Source: Bacillota bacterium
Lineage (GTDB): Bacteria > Bacillota > Negativicutes > CTSoil-072
Length of the DNA: 64,000 bases
Assembly: GCA_017889545.1 (NCBI GenBank)
Contig: JAGFZV010000004.1
Location: 1 to 64,000 of the forward strand
Reading direction: 5' to 3'
Below are positions 46,387-56,093 of this stretch, piece after piece (position 1 is the first letter of the stretch; every line of letters begins with the position of its first letter). The position numbers were made by a program, and so were the translations under genes. The notes under the pieces were generated by a model. That model was not told the DNA's origin. It did not search any database and saw only the letters and a program-made list of their open reading frames with translations.

Positions 46387-47403
46387 ATGAATTATAAGGA
46401 ATTATTGGAAAATGCACGTACCTGTATTGGCAGTTACTGCAAGGCATGTAATATCTGTAATGGTGTTGCCTGTAAAAATAGCATTCCTGGACCAGGCGCA
46501 AAGGGTGTTGGCGATACAGCCATCCGCAACTATCAGAAATGGCAGGAAATTCGTGTCAACATGGATACACTCTGTGCAAACAGAACAGTCGATACAAAAC
46601 TGGAATTGTTTGGACAGACGTTTGAATATCCGTTTTTTGCTGGGCCTGTCGGAGCAGTAAATATGCACTATAGTGATAAATTCAGCGATAAGACTTATAA
46701 TGATACCCTGGTTTCTGCCTGCATGGAAAACGGAATAGCTGCGTTTACCGGTGACGGTACAGATCCGCAAGTCATGGAGGGTGCAACAGCGGCAATAGCC
46801 AAAGTGAATGGCCGTGGCATTCCCACTATTAAACCCTGGAATATTGATATAATCAAAACCAAAATGGATCTGGTGCATCAGGCAGGTGCTTTTGCTGTTG
46901 CCATGGATGTAGATGCAGCCGGTCTGCCGTTTTTAAAAAACATGACGCCCCCGGCCGGCGGAAAATCAGTTGATGAGCTTCGCAAAATTTCTGAGATTGC
47001 AGATATTCCTTTTATCGTCAAGGGAATTATGAACATAAAAGGTGCATTGAAGGCGAAAGAGGCAGGTGCAAAAGCAATTGTTGTTTCCAATCATGGCGGC
47101 AGAGTGCTGGATCAGTGTCCGTCAACTGCGGAAGTGCTTCCGGAAATTGCCGCAACCGTCGGAAGAGACATGAAGATTCTCGTTGATGGCGGGATCCGTT
47201 CAGGTACTGATATTTTCAAGGCGCTCGCACTTGGTGCAGACGGTGTCTTAATCTGCCGACCGTTTGTCACCGCTGTTTATGGTGGCGAAAAGGAAGGCGT
47301 GAAGATTTATATTGAAAAATTGGCTGGCGAATTAAGGGATGCGATGATTATGTGTGGTGCGTTCAGTCTGAGTGAAATCACAAAAGATATGGTGCGTAAA
47401 TAA
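46387..47403 (+). CDS. FMN-dependent alpha-hydroxy-acid oxidising protein
   Basis: 338 residues of the lactate oxidase / glycolate oxidase barrel family. IPFIVKGIMNIKGALKAKEAGAKAIVVSNHGGR carries the catalytic Lys and His, and DGGIRSGTDIFKALALGADGVLICRP the FMN phosphate site. The N-terminus holds four Cys (CIGSYCKACNICNGVAC), a pattern of anaerobe members that may bind an iron-sulfur cluster and suggests electron transfer to a carrier rather than oxygen. First gene of a group with a flavin reductase and a MoaE-like protein. Confidence 0.85.
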   Translation: MNYKELLENARTCIGSYCKACNICNGVACKNSIPGPGAKGVGDTAIRNYQKWQEIRVNMDTLCANRTVDTKLELFGQTFEYPFFAGPVGAVNMHYSDKFSDKTYNDTLVSACMENGIAAFTGDGTDPQVMEGATAAIAKVNGRGIPTIKPWNIDIIKTKMDLVHQAGAFAVAMDVDAAGLPFLKNMTPPAGGKSVDELRKISEIADIPFIVKGIMNIKGALKAKEAGAKAIVVSNHGGRVLDQCPSTAEVLPEIAATVGRDMKILVDGGIRSGTDIFKALALGADGVLICRPFVTAVYGGEKEGVKIYIEKLAGELRDAMIMCGAFSLSEITKDMVRK

Positions 47404-47461
47404 CGAGTTCGACTGTTGGACGGTACGGTAAGGCCAAAACTAAGCGAAAGGACGGTAGATC

Positions 47462-48013
47462 ATGATGGCGTTTGTGGAATTGCCGATTGAAAAAGCGTTC
47501 ATGCTATTTGAGCCTGGGCCTGTTATTCTGGTCACGACGAATGACGGCACGAAGGATAATCTTATGACGATTTCCTGGCACATGGTAACGGATTTTACTC
47601 CGCGTCTGGCACTTACTACCGGCCCATGGAATTACTCGTTTGGGGCGCTGACTCAAAAAAAAGAATGTGTTCTGGCCGTTCCGGCCATTGATATTGCCGA
47701 GAAGGTTATTCGTATTGGGGATTGCTCCGGCACCTGTGTTGACAAATTCAAGACATTTGCACTGACGCCGTTGCCAGCCAGTGAGGTTAATGCGCCGTTA
47801 GTTGCTGAATGCCTTGCCTGTCTGGAATGTCAAGTGACCGATTATATTGAAGATCCCGGCATTTTTCTATTGAGAGGGATCCGGGCATGGATTGACAATG
47901 ACCGTAAGGAACGGAGAACATTCCATGCCGTCGGCGATGGCACATTCGTGGTCGACGGAGAAATCATGAATCTGCGTCATTTGATGGCGGATAAAATTCC
48001 TCCTGGTGTCTGA
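47462..48013 (+). CDS. flavin reductase-like domain protein
   Basis: 183 residues with the split-barrel flavin reductase fold: PGPVILVTTND...DNLMTISWHMVTDFTPRLALT and KECVLAVPAIDIAEKVIRIGDCSG. Members bind FMN and pass electrons to a partner or act as flavoredoxins. Contains several Cys. Starts 58 bases after the hydroxyacid enzyme gene with AAAGGACGG upstream, likely the same operon. Confidence 0.87.
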   Translation: MMAFVELPIEKAFMLFEPGPVILVTTNDGTKDNLMTISWHMVTDFTPRLALTTGPWNYSFGALTQKKECVLAVPAIDIAEKVIRIGDCSGTCVDKFKTFALTPLPASEVNAPLVAECLACLECQVTDYIEDPGIFLLRGIRAWIDNDRKERRTFHAVGDGTFVVDGEIMNLRHLMADKIPPGV

Positions 48014-48062
48014 TAACGCATGACCATTATTTATGATGAATAGATGAGGAGAGTGTTGCCTT

Positions 48063-48458
48063 ATGAAAAAAATATCACCATCCATGGATGAATGGCTCAA
48101 AGAAGCAAAAGCCGATCCAGCGGCTTTACAAGTTGGCATGTTTTTGGTCCATAATGGCGTTGTTCGACAGACACCCAAAGCCCAGGTCCGCCAGGGATTT
48201 GATGACGGATCGCAGGTAAAGGGAATGGAATTTGCATATGATGATGCGAAAGTGGATGCAGTGATTGCCGAAACCTATAAAATGAAGGGCATATTCTATA
48301 TTAGAGTTTGGTTGAATGAAGGCCAGCTTGAATTAGGCGACGACATCATGTATGTGCTGATAGGCGGCGATATCAGGCCGCATGTTGTCGATGCATTGCA
48401 ATTCCTGGTTGGCAAGATCAAAAACGAATGTGTTACTGAAATCGAACAAAAGCAGTAA
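48063..48458 (+). CDS. MoaE-like protein
   Basis: 131 residues. GMFLVHNGVVRQTPKAQVRQG, GMEFAYDDAKVDAVIAETYKMKG and LGDDIMYVLIGGDIRPHVVDALQFLVGKIKNE follow the order of the MoaE large subunit of molybdopterin synthase. The lysines of the canonical active site are not obvious, and no moaD, moaA or moaC is nearby, so a role outside molybdopterin synthesis is possible. 49 bases after the flavin reductase gene with GAGGAG upstream; ends before a strong terminator. Confidence 0.75.
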   Translation: MKKISPSMDEWLKEAKADPAALQVGMFLVHNGVVRQTPKAQVRQGFDDGSQVKGMEFAYDDAKVDAVIAETYKMKGIFYIRVWLNEGQLELGDDIMYVLIGGDIRPHVVDALQFLVGKIKNECVTEIEQKQ

Positions 48459-48636
48459 ACGGAACGATAACAGGCTGTGTGAAGGATAAAAGGAAGCACT
48501 TCTGCTTCTGCAATGTGGAATTATCTTTTTAGCAAAAAAGAACGATCGATACCGACAGATTCCATTCCTGCAATAAAAACAGATCTTCTGGCCTCAAGTA
48601 ACTGATCGAAAAAATTAAAGAGCATAATGATGCAGA

Positions 48637-48676
48637 ATATAGTTGAGGCAGAGTTTCTACTCTGCCTCAACTATAT
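48637..48676. terminator. terminator after the MoaE-like gene
   Basis: ATATAGTTGAGGCAGAG pairs perfectly over 17 bp with CTCTGCCTCAACTATAT around a 6-base loop. The rest of the 352-bp gap before dapA shows no gene. Confidence 0.85.
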
Positions 48677-48810
48677 TCGCCGATAGCATCTATTCTTAGG
48701 CTTAGCACGGTGAAAATTTTCTAAAAAAGCAGGAAGAATGGCTTCGAAGATGAAAATAGAAAGTATCACAAATTATCTGCAGTACAAATATTCAAAAGGC
48801 GGTGTGACTT

Positions 48811-49689
48811 ATGAGAGAACCATTATTTATTGGTTCGGCAACAGCGATTGTAACTCCATTTACCGAAGATGGCGTAAATTACCCGGCACTGGCGGAATTT
48901 ATTGAGTTTCAGATTAAAAACGGTTCGGATGCAATTGTTGTCTGCGGAACCACTGGAGAAGCTTCTACCATGCCGGACAAAGAGCATATTGAGGTTATTA
49001 AGTTTACGGTTGATACAGTGAATAAGCGGGTGCCGGTTATTGGCGGTACCGGCAGCAACGACACCCGGCATGCTATCGAGTTATCGAAAGAAGCAGAGGA
49101 TGTTGGCGTCGACGGAATTTTATCAGTTACCCCCTACTATAATAAAGCCACGCAAAAGGGGTTATATCAGCACTTTAAGATGATTGCCGATAGTGTCAAA
49201 ATTCCAATGATTATGTATAACGTACCGAGTAGAACAGGGATGAATATGAACCCTGACACGGTAAAGTCGTTATCGGAAATTGACAATATTATTGCGATTA
49301 AAGAATGCAATCTCGGGCAGGTTGGCGATATCGTTAATTTATGCAGTTCGGATTTTTCCGTGTATTCCGGCGATGATCCGGTAGTTTTGCCGGTACTGTC
49401 ACTCGGCGGCAAAGGGGTCATTTCTGTTATGGCAAACATCATTCCCCGGGATACTCACGATATGGTGATGAACTTTTTCCAAGGGGATATTAATGGCGCC
49501 ATCAAGATGCAATTGCAGACTTTAGACCTGATAAAGGCGTTATTCAGCGAAGTAAATCCTATCCCTGTGAAGGCTGCCGTGAATCTGCTGGGCTTCAAGG
49601 CCGGTCCATGCCGAATGCCTCTCACGGAACTTTCTGAGCATAACCTTGAGCTTCTTCGCAAAGAAATGCAAGCTTATGGGCTGATTTAA
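48811..49689 (+). CDS. dapA: 4-hydroxy-tetrahydrodipicolinate synthase
   Basis: 292 residues, the usual length. GTTGEAST holds the Thr pair, MYNVPSRTGMN the catalytic Tyr and the substrate-binding Arg, and IAIKECN the Schiff-base Lys. It condenses pyruvate with aspartate semialdehyde in lysine and diaminopimelate synthesis. All key residues of true DapA are present. It stands alone between two terminators, not in a dap operon. Ribosome site AAAAGGCGG, ATG 48811. Confidence 0.92.
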   Translation: MREPLFIGSATAIVTPFTEDGVNYPALAEFIEFQIKNGSDAIVVCGTTGEASTMPDKEHIEVIKFTVDTVNKRVPVIGGTGSNDTRHAIELSKEAEDVGVDGILSVTPYYNKATQKGLYQHFKMIADSVKIPMIMYNVPSRTGMNMNPDTVKSLSEIDNIIAIKECNLGQVGDIVNLCSSDFSVYSGDDPVVLPVLSLGGKGVISVMANIIPRDTHDMVMNFFQGDINGAIKMQLQTLDLIKALFSEVNPIPVKAAVNLLGFKAGPCRMPLTELSEHNLELLRKEMQAYGLI

Positions 49690-49691
49690 AT

Positions 49692-49739
49692 AAAAGGGCA
49701 TGAAGTTCTTCTTTTTACAAAAGACTTCATGCCTTTTTT
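49692..49739 (+). terminator. rho-independent terminator after dapA
   Basis: AAAGGGCATGAAGT pairs with ACTTCATGCCTTTTTT; T-run present. Confidence 0.88.
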
Positions 49740-49866
49740 AGTACACCAGAAAGTATAAATTTTATCTGGTGTACATAAGTGCAACCAGCGGCTTCCGCCA
49801 TCGCTATAAATGCTCGGCGCAAGCCGGGTTTTCTAAATTAGTAATTTAGAATCTGTTTATGCAGCC

Positions 49867-50295
49867 TTATTTTACAATCATAACTGGAATGTCGGAATAA
49901 GTCACAAGCTGATGCGCCACACTGCCTAAAAGGAGTTGGCCAAAACCACCCAAACCGCGTGTGCCGGCAATAATCATATCCGCTTTTTCTTGCCGTGCAT
50001 AATTGATGATTTCTGAGGCCGGATTGCCATGCAGCACTTTGCTGTGTACTTCGATGTGCCTCCCTGTGCAATATTTTTTTGCGGTTTCGACTTTTTTTTC
50101 ATAGATATTTTCAGCGTTTGCTGCCCATAAACTATAATCCATACCTTCCGACACTGCAACGGGTATTTCAGAAACGACGGATACCAATGAAATTTCCGCA
50201 GCTAAACTCTGTGCCAAATTTGCCGCTGTTGTGAGTGCCTTTTCACTGTCATGTGACCCATCATACGCAACAACAATCTTTTTGAAAGCCATCAT
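49867..50295 (-). CDS. universal stress protein (UspA family)
   Basis: 142 residues, intact single Usp domain: KKIVVAYDGSHDSEKAL at the start and the ATP-binding signature MIIAGTRGLGGFGQLLLGSVAHQLV near the end, then IPVMIVK. GGAGGG precedes ATG 50295 (ATG 50292 also possible). Lies downstream of PEP synthase on the same strand in the window's minus orientation order, but reads in the same direction after it by 47 bases, so they may share a transcript. Confidence 0.92.
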   Translation of the reverse strand: MMAFKKIVVAYDGSHDSEKALTTAANLAQSLAAEISLVSVVSEIPVAVSEGMDYSLWAANAENIYEKKVETAKKYCTGRHIEVHSKVLHGNPASEIINYARQEKADMIIAGTRGLGGFGQLLLGSVAHQLVTYSDIPVMIVK

Positions 50296-50342
50296 GTAAC
50301 CCTCCTCGTTTTTTCTTTACCGCAAAGGAAAAGCAACTTTCT

Positions 50343-52754
50343 TTACTTGGGGAGCCTAGTTTCCATATCGATCACTTTCACAGTAATCTTCATTACTGAG
50401 TCCGGGTTAAGGGACATAGAATCAATTTCTTCTTTCACCAGAAATTCAGCAAACTCGGGATAATCACTCGGCGCTTGCCCACAGAGGCCGCTGTGGCGGT
50501 TATTCCTTTTAGCGCCCTGGATAGCTAAAGAAACCATCTTAAGCACCCCAGGGTCACGCTCGTCAAAGTCATGTGCTACGAGTGCGGAGTCACGGTCCAC
50601 TCCGAGGGTAAGCTGGGTCAGGTCATTGGAGCCGATGGAAAAACCGTCAAAGACTTGGCTGAATTCATCAATCAAGATAACATTATTTGGTATCTCGCAC
50701 ATGACATAAACTTCAAGCCCATTTTCTCCTCTTTTTAGACCGTTCTTTGCCATTTCAGTCAGGACTTTTTTCGCTTCGTCCACCCGGCGGCAGAAGGGGA
50801 TCATAAGGATAAGGTTGGTCAATCCCATATCTTCCCGGACTTGTTTCATTGCTCTGCACTCAAGTGCAAAACCTTCCCTGTACTTGTCATCGTAATAGCG
50901 GGAAGCGCCGCGGAAACCGATCATTGGATTTTCTTCTTGTGGTTCAAAGTACTGTCCTCCTATGAGACTGGCATATTCATTGGTCTTAAAATCGCTCATT
51001 CGCACGATAACCGGTTTGGGGTAGAAGGCCGCCGCGATGGTTCCGACTCCATGGGCAAGTTTTTCGACAAAATAATCCTCTTTATTCATATATCCAAAGG
51101 TAAGGTACTCGATTTGTTTCTTGACGTTCTCATCGGTAACATTGTCAGGATGAACAAGTGCCATAGGGTGTATCTGGATATAACTGTTAATGATGAACTC
51201 CATCCGGGCCAGACCGACACCATCATTGGGAATCATCGAAAGAGAAAATGCTTGATCAGGATTTCCCAAGTTCATCATAATCTTGGTCCTCGGCCGTTTC
51301 AAATTACTGAGGCTAATCTTTTCAACATGGAACGGCAGCAGCCCTCGATATACTTTGCCCTCGTCACCCTCTGAACAGCTTACGGTCACTTCTTCACCGT
51401 TATGGATTTTTTCCGTAGCATCTTCCGTGCCTACTACGGCCGGAATGCCAAGTTCACGGCTTACGATAGCTGCATGACAGGTTCTTCCTCCCCGGTTTGT
51501 TACAATCGCCGAAGCGGTCTTCATTACCGGTTCCCAGTCAGGTGTAGTGGTGTCGGCTACGAGTATTTCTCCGGGTTTAAATGAAGCGAGGTGAGCTGCA
51601 TCCTTGACAATGTGAGCTTTGCCATTGCCGATTTTTTCGCCTACGCTTTTGCCGGAAGCTAACAACGTTCCTTTATTGTCAAGATAATAGGTTTCGAGAA
51701 CATCCAGGGCCTTCGTCGATTGGACCGTTTCCGGCCGCGCTTGCACAATGAACAATTCGCCGCTGATGCCGTCTTTCGCCCATTCGATATCCATGGGGCG
51801 ATTTTCCCCGGCTTTCTGTGAATAATGGTCTTCAATCGTGAGCGCGTAACCCGCCAATTTCAGGACATCTTCGTCGGTCAGACAAAAACGTCTGCGGTCA
51901 GCTTCGGGTACTTCGATATTCCGGGTCAACGTTTTTGAACCACCCTGACCATAAATCATTTTTATCCGTTTATCGCCGAGATTTTTTCTGATGATTGCCT
52001 TACGGCCTTCCCTGAACGTTGGTTTGAATACATAGTATTCATCCGGATTGACAGCTCCCTGGACAATATTTTCGCCAAGCCCGTAGCAAGCGGTAATAAA
52101 AATCACGTCACGGAAGCCGGTCTCTGTATCCAAGGTAAACGTTATACCACTTGTAGCCAAGTCGGAACGCACCATCTTCATCACTCCGATGGAGAGAGCC
52201 ACCTTGAAATGGTCGAAATGATGATCAATCCGATAGGATATCGCCCGGTCAGTAAAGAGCGAGGCAAAACATTTGCTGCATGCCTCTCGCAAAGCATGTT
52301 CGCCGCGAATGTTTAGATATGTTTCTTGCTGACCGGCAAACGAGGCAGTGGGGAGATCCTCCGCGGTGGCCGAACTCCGTACCGCAACATCGACTTCGGG
52401 ACCGTACTCGTCGCATAACCTGTCATAGGCGGTCTTTATTTCTGCCCAGACGTTATCCGGAATACCAGCGCCTAAAATCAAATCCCTGGCTTGCTTGCCG
52501 CGAACCGCAAGATCGGCCACGTTTGTCTTATCAAGACCCGCCATCGTCTCCTTGAGTTTATCTAAGATGCCGGCGGATTTGATCATATTCCAATACGCAT
52601 CGGCAGTTATGGCATAACCGTTTGGTATCTTTATCCCCTTGGCGGTAAGCTCCCGATACATTTCTCCTAACGAGGCGTTTTTTCCGCCTACGATGGAGAC
52701 ATCTTCAATCCTTATCTCTTCAAACCAGCGGATGAACGCAGCAACTTGTTTCAT
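50343..52754 (-). CDS. ppsA: phosphoenolpyruvate synthase
   Basis: 803 residues, full length. N-terminal pyruvate/ATP-binding domain (VGGKNASLGEMYREL, VRSSATAEDLPTASFAGQQETYLN), the swivelling phosphohistidine domain with NRGGRTCHAAIVSREL (catalytic His), and the C-terminal PEP barrel (FSIGSNDLTQLTLGVDRD, GLCGQAPSDYPEF). It makes PEP from pyruvate and ATP for gluconeogenesis, important when growing on organic acids as this window suggests. Start ATG after GGAGGGGG. A 303-bp region separates it from the divergent uridine kinase gene. Confidence 0.96.
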   Translation of the reverse strand: MKQVAAFIRWFEEIRIEDVSIVGGKNASLGEMYRELTAKGIKIPNGYAITADAYWNMIKSAGILDKLKETMAGLDKTNVADLAVRGKQARDLILGAGIPDNVWAEIKTAYDRLCDEYGPEVDVAVRSSATAEDLPTASFAGQQETYLNIRGEHALREACSKCFASLFTDRAISYRIDHHFDHFKVALSIGVMKMVRSDLATSGITFTLDTETGFRDVIFITACYGLGENIVQGAVNPDEYYVFKPTFREGRKAIIRKNLGDKRIKMIYGQGGSKTLTRNIEVPEADRRRFCLTDEDVLKLAGYALTIEDHYSQKAGENRPMDIEWAKDGISGELFIVQARPETVQSTKALDVLETYYLDNKGTLLASGKSVGEKIGNGKAHIVKDAAHLASFKPGEILVADTTTPDWEPVMKTASAIVTNRGGRTCHAAIVSRELGIPAVVGTEDATEKIHNGEEVTVSCSEGDEGKVYRGLLPFHVEKISLSNLKRPRTKIMMNLGNPDQAFSLSMIPNDGVGLARMEFIINSYIQIHPMALVHPDNVTDENVKKQIEYLTFGYMNKEDYFVEKLAHGVGTIAAAFYPKPVIVRMSDFKTNEYASLIGGQYFEPQEENPMIGFRGASRYYDDKYREGFALECRAMKQVREDMGLTNLILMIPFCRRVDEAKKVLTEMAKNGLKRGENGLEVYVMCEIPNNVILIDEFSQVFDGFSIGSNDLTQLTLGVDRDSALVAHDFDERDPGVLKMVSLAIQGAKRNNRHSGLCGQAPSDYPEFAEFLVKEEIDSMSLNPDSVMKITVKVIDMETRLPK

Positions 52755-53057
52755 TGTTTTCCCCCTCCAAAGTTCTTTTTTCGAAAAGGGGCTGTTTTTC
52801 GATAATCATTTCAGAAATATTTTCATCAATTTTTACTGTTTGCGCATGGAACACTTTATATCATTAGTTTACCATGTTTTAAGCATTAATTTTCGAAAAA
52901 TTCATAATTGTTTTCCAAAAAAGCTAATTATGCAGGAATTATTATGCTGATGCAGAAAAATTTAAATAAATGATTGAAAAGTTTTTGTGTTTCGAGAAGC
53001 CATCACGTCTGTATTTTCGAATATTGAAATTGGTACAAAAATTGGGGGCATGTCGGG
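52755..53057. other. 303-bp divergent promoter region
   Basis: Lies between ppsA (minus) and the uridine kinase gene (plus). AT-rich; no hairpin or clear paired boxes recognised. Confidence 0.3.
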
Positions 53058-53696
53058 ATGCAATTAACGAAAGAATTGATGATCATAGGTATTGCAGGGG
53101 GATCCGGGGCTGGAAAGACCACTGTTGCACGCACCATTGCGGAAAGATTTGGAAAAGCGAATGTAGCCTACCTGTCTCAGGATTGGTACTATGTGGATCG
53201 GTCAAACTTGACGGTTGAAGAGCGGGAGAAATTAAATCTGGACCACCCGGATGCATTTGACAGCCAATTATTGATAGCGCACTTAAATCAGCTGCGCAAA
53301 GGACTTCCGGTCGAGGTACCGACTTATGATTACAGTATTCATACCCGCACAACAAAGACGCTTCCTTTGTCGCCGAAATCGGTAGTCATATTAGAAGGAA
53401 TCCTAGTCTTGGCAATAGCAGAACTGCGCTCGATTTTAGATTTTAAGATTTTTGTTGATGCAGATCCGGACATCCGTTTGATACGCAGACTAAAAAGAGA
53501 TATAGAGGAACGCGGCAGCACTTTCGATAAGACTGTTAAACGTTATCTGTCCACAGTCAAGCCAATGCATGAAGCTTTTGTAGAACCTTCCAAAAGGTAT
53601 GCGGACATTATCGTGCCGCGAGGCGGGGAAAATGAAATTGCCATTGATCTGCTGGCCGATGTAGTCGAACATTATGCTGTTCATCATTCCAGTTGA
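53058..53696 (+). CDS. udk: uridine kinase family protein
   Basis: 212 residues. P-loop GIAGGSGAGKTTVARTI, the LSQDWYYVDRSNLT segment, LDHPDAFDSQLL and YDYSIHTRT match uridine/cytidine kinase, followed by the lid region RRLKRDIEERGSTF. It phosphorylates uridine and cytidine in nucleotide salvage. Ribosome site is weak (GTCGGG). A terminator follows at 53772. Confidence 0.92.
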   Translation: MQLTKELMIIGIAGGSGAGKTTVARTIAERFGKANVAYLSQDWYYVDRSNLTVEEREKLNLDHPDAFDSQLLIAHLNQLRKGLPVEVPTYDYSIHTRTTKTLPLSPKSVVILEGILVLAIAELRSILDFKIFVDADPDIRLIRRLKRDIEERGSTFDKTVKRYLSTVKPMHEAFVEPSKRYADIIVPRGGENEIAIDLLADVVEHYAVHHSS

Positions 53697-53771
53697 ATTG
53701 AAACGACATGGAAATGTGATATCGCCAATGGTTCGAGTGGGTTTTAAGATATTAATCCATTACACAAAATA

Positions 53772-53814
53772 AAAGCACGTAGAACCTTAGAAATCCAAGG
53801 TCTGCGTGCTCTTT
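53772..53814 (+). terminator. terminator after the uridine kinase gene
   Basis: AAAGCACG...CCTT pairs with AAGG...CGTGCTCTTT with small internal mismatches. Confidence 0.75.
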
Positions 53815-53891
53815 AAATAGTAGAATTTTACTGTCCGCTACGAATGAGAAGATCAGTTTTGGAGAACCCGGTATGTTACAGCTTGAGGTTC

Positions 53892-54248
53892 TCAGAACCC
53901 CACATGTCCTCTCTTTGGAACGATGCAGAGAAACTGGAGGTCCTCGCCTGAGTCGTTAGTGTTGAGAAGTTGATGTTGAACGTTTTTAGGAATAACCGTA
54001 TAACAGCCTTTTTCGACAGAGTACTCTTTCCCTTCCATAATCATCGTGCCCTTGCCCTCAAGAACATACACAATGTGTTCGTAATCGTGCGCATGATCTC
54101 CTGAGTGGCCTCCCTTTTGCACCTCGAATTTACGTAGTACGTAGTCGTCCCAACCATTCTCCTCGTTTACGAGTACCTTGCCCTTGATGTTCGCATAACC
54201 CTCTGCAGCGACAGATTTAGCAATGATATCTTTTTCATGACCAGGCAT
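53892..54248 (-). CDS. cupin domain protein
   Basis: 118 residues, a single small beta-barrel. GGHSGDHAHDYEHIVYVLEGKGTMIMEG is cupin motif 1 with His and Glu metal ligands; CYTVIPKNVQHQLLN is motif 2 with the last His. The LRKFEVQKGG lead-in is common in metal-binding cupins of unknown role. ATG 54248 after GGGAGAGG. Divergent from an XRE regulator gene 240 bases away, which may control it. Confidence 0.88.
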   Translation of the reverse strand: MPGHEKDIIAKSVAAEGYANIKGKVLVNEENGWDDYVLRKFEVQKGGHSGDHAHDYEHIVYVLEGKGTMIMEGKEYSVEKGCYTVIPKNVQHQLLNTNDSGEDLQFLCIVPKRGHVGF

Positions 54249-54489
54249 TAAACACCTCTCCCTTCATACTGGTAATAGTAATGATCTAATAATGTAATTA
54301 TTGCATACGCCACAAGCATTACACAAACAAGACGAATTCTATTAATTAGAAATATTTAATCGATTTTGTTTCGTTTAAATATACATTTTGCGAAATTTAT
54401 GCTAAAATTTTTATAAAATTATTATATTCAATCCTCATGCTTGAATTTTTATACTATTATGAAACTATTTACTGGATGGAGGATGAATG

Positions 54490-55197
54490 ATGAACCCTAT
54501 AAACCTAGAAGTCGGGAGAAAGATTAAAAATTTCCGTAAAAGTAAAGGCATGACATTACAAGAATTTGCCAAAGAAATTAATAAGAGCAAAGCAACACTA
54601 TCAAAATACGAAAGTGGAGATATTGCTACTGATTTAGTAACACTTTATAAAATTGCTGCTGTTTTGCATATTCATGTGGAACAACTTCTATATACAGAAC
54701 CTGAACAAGACTCACTTTCAGGAAATAGCACGCCATCAGCTTTTTTTAAAAACTCCACACGCTTTTATTCTTATTTTTATGATGGCAGAATAAAAAAAGT
54801 TGTGAGATGCGTAATCGATATTTTACCCCAAGCCGATGCAAACCGTTATAAAACAATACTTTATATGAATATTGGCAGCTATGACAATTATCAAGATTGT
54901 GAAAATACATACTGGGGGTATACTGAACACTACGATACGCTCACCACAATGGTTATGAAAAATCAGGCGACGCCTCTTGAGAATATTTCAATTAATATTT
55001 TAGCGTCTTTCATGACATCGCAAAAGAAGTGGGGCTTAATGTCCGGCGTTTCATTTCGCCCTTTTATGCCAATTGCCTTAAAAATGCTTTTTTCCAAAAT
55101 ACCACTAGATGAAACACAAGAATTAATCAATGAGCTTAAGATTTCCAAAGAAGACATAAAAACAATGAAGATATATAACATGCTGGCTGTAACCTAA
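54490..55197 (+). CDS. XRE family transcriptional regulator
   Basis: 235 residues. N-terminal HTH_3 domain (GRKIKNFRKSKGMTLQEFAKEINKSKATLSKYESG, residues ~8-60). The ~165-residue C-terminal region, with FYDGRIKKVVRCVIDI and YKTILYMNIGSYDNYQDCENTYWGYTEHYDT, is of a type seen in Firmicute regulators with unknown ligand. ATG 54490 has better spacing from GGAGG than 54487. May regulate the divergent cupin gene. Confidence 0.85.
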   Translation: MNPINLEVGRKIKNFRKSKGMTLQEFAKEINKSKATLSKYESGDIATDLVTLYKIAAVLHIHVEQLLYTEPEQDSLSGNSTPSAFFKNSTRFYSYFYDGRIKKVVRCVIDILPQADANRYKTILYMNIGSYDNYQDCENTYWGYTEHYDTLTTMVMKNQATPLENISINILASFMTSQKKWGLMSGVSFRPFMPIALKMLFSKIPLDETQELINELKISKEDIKTMKIYNMLAVT

Positions 55198-55312
55198 ACT
55201 TCATTATTTATTTAGGACTTGCTAACGCATTGAAAAAAATCCAGCAAATATAGAGATTTTGAATGTCAATAATAGCTTTGCCATTTCTTAAAAGAATGGG
55301 GGAGAAACGGAA

Positions 55313-55909
55313 ATGTCATTATTAATCAATATCATATTCGATTTTTCTTGTCCTTATTGTTATTTAGCCTGGGGCTACACTCGCAAATTGCAAGAAAGGA
55401 TCCCTTTTGAGGTGGATTGGACGACATGGGAAATCCATCCTGATCTGCCGAAGAAGGGAAGGAATATATATGAAGTTGTGCCTGGTGTGAACTTGGAAGA
55501 ATGGTGCTATAAGCTCAACGCTCTCGGTGCGCCGGTTGACCTGATTCCCGGGAACAAGGTTTTTGTGCCTAATACCAGATCCGCTTTGGAAACGGCGGAA
55601 TTTGCCAGGGAAAATCAAAAACTGCAGGAGTGGGTTGATGCCGTTTTTCAAAGTAGTTTTGTAGAAAATAGAGATATTGGTGATATTGACGTTTTGTTGG
55701 ATCTTGCAGAAGATATCGGCCTGAACTGTGATAAACTTCAACGCACATTGAAAATGGATTATTATGGGAAAGTTTTATTGGCAAATGATCAGACCTGCGT
55801 TGAAAGGCAGATCGAGTGGGTACCTACCATTTATGTTGGCGAGAATAAGATTTTAGAAGGGGCCTTTACTTTTTCAGATTTTGAGAAAGCGGTAAGGAAA
55901 TTTTTTTAA
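55313..55909 (+). CDS. DsbA family oxidoreductase (FrnE-like)
   Basis: 198 residues with a thioredoxin fold interrupted by a helical insert. Active site CPYC in IIFDFSCPYCYLAWG, and the cis-proline segment EWVPTIYVGENKILEGA near the end. No signal peptide, so a cytoplasmic thiol-disulfide or polyketide-isomerase-like (FrnE) protein. Start after GGGGGAG. Single gene. Confidence 0.9.
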   Translation: MSLLINIIFDFSCPYCYLAWGYTRKLQERIPFEVDWTTWEIHPDLPKKGRNIYEVVPGVNLEEWCYKLNALGAPVDLIPGNKVFVPNTRSALETAEFARENQKLQEWVDAVFQSSFVENRDIGDIDVLLDLAEDIGLNCDKLQRTLKMDYYGKVLLANDQTCVERQIEWVPTIYVGENKILEGAFTFSDFEKAVRKFF

Positions 55910-56093
55910 AAAAAGGGAACTGGCTTTGTGAATTTTTGCGAAACGGATTAATTTTCATAATATTTTGATAAAATTATCGAGCAAAATCCCTTCCGTAAGG
56001 TATAATGGAAGCAGAACAAATCTAAAAAACGGTAAGAATATCTTGATCGGTTTATATCAAGTATCGGTAATACAATAATTGAGGAGAGGAATG

